6,158 bases of DNA from Candidatus Poseidoniales archaeon. Its GTDB lineage: Archaea; Thermoplasmatota; Poseidoniia; Poseidoniales; Poseidoniaceae. Location of the stretch: the NCBI GenBank assembly GCA_012270265.1, contig JAAXIR010000020.1, forward strand, positions 1 to 6,158. Reading direction: 5' to 3'. Below are positions 4,295 through 6,158 of the stretch, in pieces. The notes beneath the pieces are model-generated. The model saw nothing but the letters and a program-made list of their open reading frames with translations. It did no database searches and was not told the DNA's origin. Position 1 is the first letter of the stretch. Each line of letters begins with the position of its first letter. A program made the position numbers and the translations under genes.

Positions 4295-6158
4295 ATGAAC
4301 GGGGTGGCTCGAGGTTCTTCCCGTCGGAAGCGACTTCTGGCCATTGTGCTTTTTTCAATGATTTTTCTCTCAGGATGCCTTGGTAGTGGTCAGGAAAATG
4401 CTCAACAAACAGACGCTGATGGCGAGATTGTTCTCGAGGTATGGCACACATTTGCTGCAGAAAGCAAAGAAGAAGAAGTCTTCATGAATTCTGTCTCATC
4501 CTTCGAGTCTGCTTATCCGAACGTCACGGTCGACGTCACGATGGTACCTTTCGGCAATGCAGATCAATTGTTCATGACAGCGGCTCAAGGAGGACAAGCA
4601 CCAGATCTGATGCGTTTATCGAGTGACCAGTTGGGTGCGATTGGGGAAGTCCGTGTCGACGGATTCCCTCTCTTGGAAGACTTGCGTCCCCACTTGACTC
4701 CACAAGATCGTGCTGTTTTCGAAGAGAGGGCTTTGCAAGCGATGCGCTATGGAGATGCTCTCTATGGAATTCCAGCGAGCCAGGCTTGTCTGTCCCTCAT
4801 CTTCAACAAAGCACTCTTCGATGCACAAGGTCTCGCTTATCCTGATGAAACATGGACTGAGCAAGATCTACTCGATGCAGCAGAACTGCTGACCTACCAA
4901 GATGTCCAAGGATTAGCCATCCCTATCAAGACTGCGTATTGGTGGTTCCCAATACAGGAAGGATTTGGTGGTTCCTTGTTCGATGAAAACGGTGAACCAA
5001 CGCTTGATTCCAACGGATCGAGTGATGCGATGCGCTGGATGCTCGATCTGGAGTTGGAACATGTGGTTGTAGCAAGAGGCACGCAAATTGAGGGCATTAA
5101 GAATCAATTCATCTCCTCTGAGGCTGCGATGATTTTTGATGGCCCATGGAACTGGGCAACGTACGAAGCAAGCCGTTTGAACATTGGCCAAACCCTGCTA
5201 CCTACAGTTGAAAGTACGGGTGAAAGGATGTCACCACTCGTGACCTACAAAGGTTGGACTGTCAGCAAGCAAAGCGCCAACAAGGTCGCTGCTACTGAAC
5301 TCGCATTGTGGCTTTCATCCGAGGACGTTCAGAAAGAATTCGCCGTTGAAACCTACACGATGCCGACGCATGTTGCGCTCGAATCGGATTCGGACATCAA
5401 CGATGATGCAGTACTTGCAGGATTCCTCGAGCAGACAAAAGAGGGTACACCGGCGCCAACAACGAGAGCGATGTCCCTTGTCTACGACCCGTTGTCCACC
5501 GCCTTTGAGCAAGCCTATTCAGGCATTGCATCGACAGATGAAGCGCTTTCTGGTGCAAACCAGCAACTTGAGGAACAGATTGAATCCATATCCCGAGCGG
5601 ATCCGTTTCCGCTTGCAGAGGGTTATCGTACGATAACAATCGAATTTGAAACAACGAATGCTACATCGTATGATGTCTTTGTTGATGGCGCTCTGCACAC
5701 TGAAATTCGTGTTGGTTTGGGAAGCAATGGTTTGCTACTGGGTTACGATTCATGCACGGATGGAGTCAACGAATTACTTCAATTGGGTCAGCAAAGAATC
5801 GCATTGGCTTCAACAAAAACCATCCAATGTGCCTTGACGGGAATGGTGCCAGAGCAAGACCATCTTATCGAGGTGTTCGGCGATGAGGTCCTGATTTTCT
5901 CGACCACTCAGCGTACCAGTGTTGCTGATGAACGCCCCGAGGCAGGCGATACGTCTCCAGTGCTTTTCGCTCTGGGAGCGATTGTTCTTTCGTTGATTGC
6001 TTTGCTGAGTTTTGCAAAATGGAACGATACTAAGCTCGGTCGTACAAAATCCAAACTCGCTCACTTCTATGTCGCACCTGCGCTCTTGGCCTTGGCGATT
6101 TTGACCTTCTATCCTGTTTTGTACGGTTTCTGGCTCGCCTTTACCGATGCGAATCAAA
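4295..6158 (+). CDS. Fused lipoprotein sugar-binding protein and MalF-type ABC permease (3' partial)
   Basis: One uninterrupted frame of 621 codons runs to the right edge; an in-frame TAA at 4268-4270 leaves ATG 4295 as the first start. Residues 9-13 are basic (SRRKR), followed by a hydrophobic helix and the lipobox LSGC with Cys28 as the expected lipid-anchored residue. Residues 44-432 are a family-1 (MalE-like) solute-binding domain: LEVWHTFAAE, GQAPDLMRL, YGIPASQACLSLIFNKALF, GFGGSLFDENGEPT and GPWNW, the last equivalent to GPWAW of maltose-binding protein. Residues 443-540 form an unrecognised beta-rich domain with Cys487 and Cys512. A helix at 554-574, a basic loop at 575-590 and FYVAPALLALAILTFYPVLYGFWLAFTD (591-618) follow; the latter is the first helix of MalF/UgpA-type permeases. 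It should bind a sugar or oligosaccharide outside the cell and form half of the importer channel. MalG and MalK partners would be expected downstream. The substrate is not determinable. Confidence 0.9.
   Translation, partial: MNGVARGSSRRKRLLAIVLFSMIFLSGCLGSGQENAQQTDADGEIVLEVWHTFAAESKEEEVFMNSVSSFESAYPNVTVDVTMVPFGNADQLFMTAAQGGQAPDLMRLSSDQLGAIGEVRVDGFPLLEDLRPHLTPQDRAVFEERALQAMRYGDALYGIPASQACLSLIFNKALFDAQGLAYPDETWTEQDLLDAAELLTYQDVQGLAIPIKTAYWWFPIQEGFGGSLFDENGEPTLDSNGSSDAMRWMLDLELEHVVVARGTQIEGIKNQFISSEAAMIFDGPWNWATYEASRLNIGQTLLPTVESTGERMSPLVTYKGWTVSKQSANKVAATELALWLSSEDVQKEFAVETYTMPTHVALESDSDINDDAVLAGFLEQTKEGTPAPTTRAMSLVYDPLSTAFEQAYSGIASTDEALSGANQQLEEQIESISRADPFPLAEGYRTITIEFETTNATSYDVFVDGALHTEIRVGLGSNGLLLGYDSCTDGVNELLQLGQQRIALASTKTIQCALTGMVPEQDHLIEVFGDEVLIFSTTQRTSVADERPEAGDTSPVLFALGAIVLSLIALLSFAKWNDTKLGRTKSKLAHFYVAPALLALAILTFYPVLYGFWLAFTDANQ

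Noticed and set aside
4522..4541. Direct repeat of ACGTCACG
   Set aside because: It follows from the alternating NVTVDVTM strand of the binding domain.
4616..6157. Several minus-strand and alternative-frame open stretches across the transporter gene
   Set aside because: They are shadows of the continuous binding-protein/permease frame and show no domain or ribosome site.

Overview
The window is a compact, gene-dense segment with every supported gene on the + strand. It holds four complete genes and two cut by the window edges, with gaps of 8, 78, 50, 9 and 53 bases. No RNA gene, mobile element, CRISPR array or gap above 100 bases was seen. GC content looks moderate. The acidic cytosolic proteins, tight spacing, a TruA with a long basic tail, and a possible TATA-like element placed for a nearly leaderless lipoprotein transcript suggest a marine euryarchaeon, perhaps Poseidoniales (Marine Group II). 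This is inference from style and context; no rRNA or other phylogenetic marker is present to prove it.

Layout. Bases 2-478 are the C-terminal end of a multi-pass membrane protein, most like an ABC-2 type export permease. Eight bases later, 487-1623 encodes a tryptophan-rich protein resembling the CrtC/AttH (carotenoid hydratase-like, double-lipocalin) group. After a 78-base gap, 1702-2742 encodes a four-helix membrane protein with a bacterial-type PH (bPH2/YdbS-like) domain. Then come a small acidic TPR protein (2793-3311) and, 9 bases on, the tRNA pseudouridine synthase TruA (3321-4241). From 4295 to the right edge runs a 621-codon open frame that never closes. It is a lipoprotein maltose-type solute-binding protein joined to a beta-rich domain, an extra transmembrane helix and the first helix of a MalF/UgpA-type permease.

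How they fit together. The first two genes are probably co-translated: the Shine-Dalgarno motif of the second overlaps the stop codon of the first. The TPR and truA genes show the same arrangement. The PH-domain, TPR and truA genes may form a second transcription unit. The last gene probably starts a sugar or oligosaccharide importer operon whose MalG and MalK partners would lie to the right.

The most interesting item is the binding-protein/permease fusion. It encodes a tethered receptor whose extra helix gives the permease the correct membrane orientation, and it carries a two-cysteine extracytoplasmic domain of unrecognised family. Also notable are a 21-base codon-aligned palindrome near the start of the CrtC/AttH-like gene, a membrane-active insertion in the PH domain, and a basic C-terminal tail on TruA.
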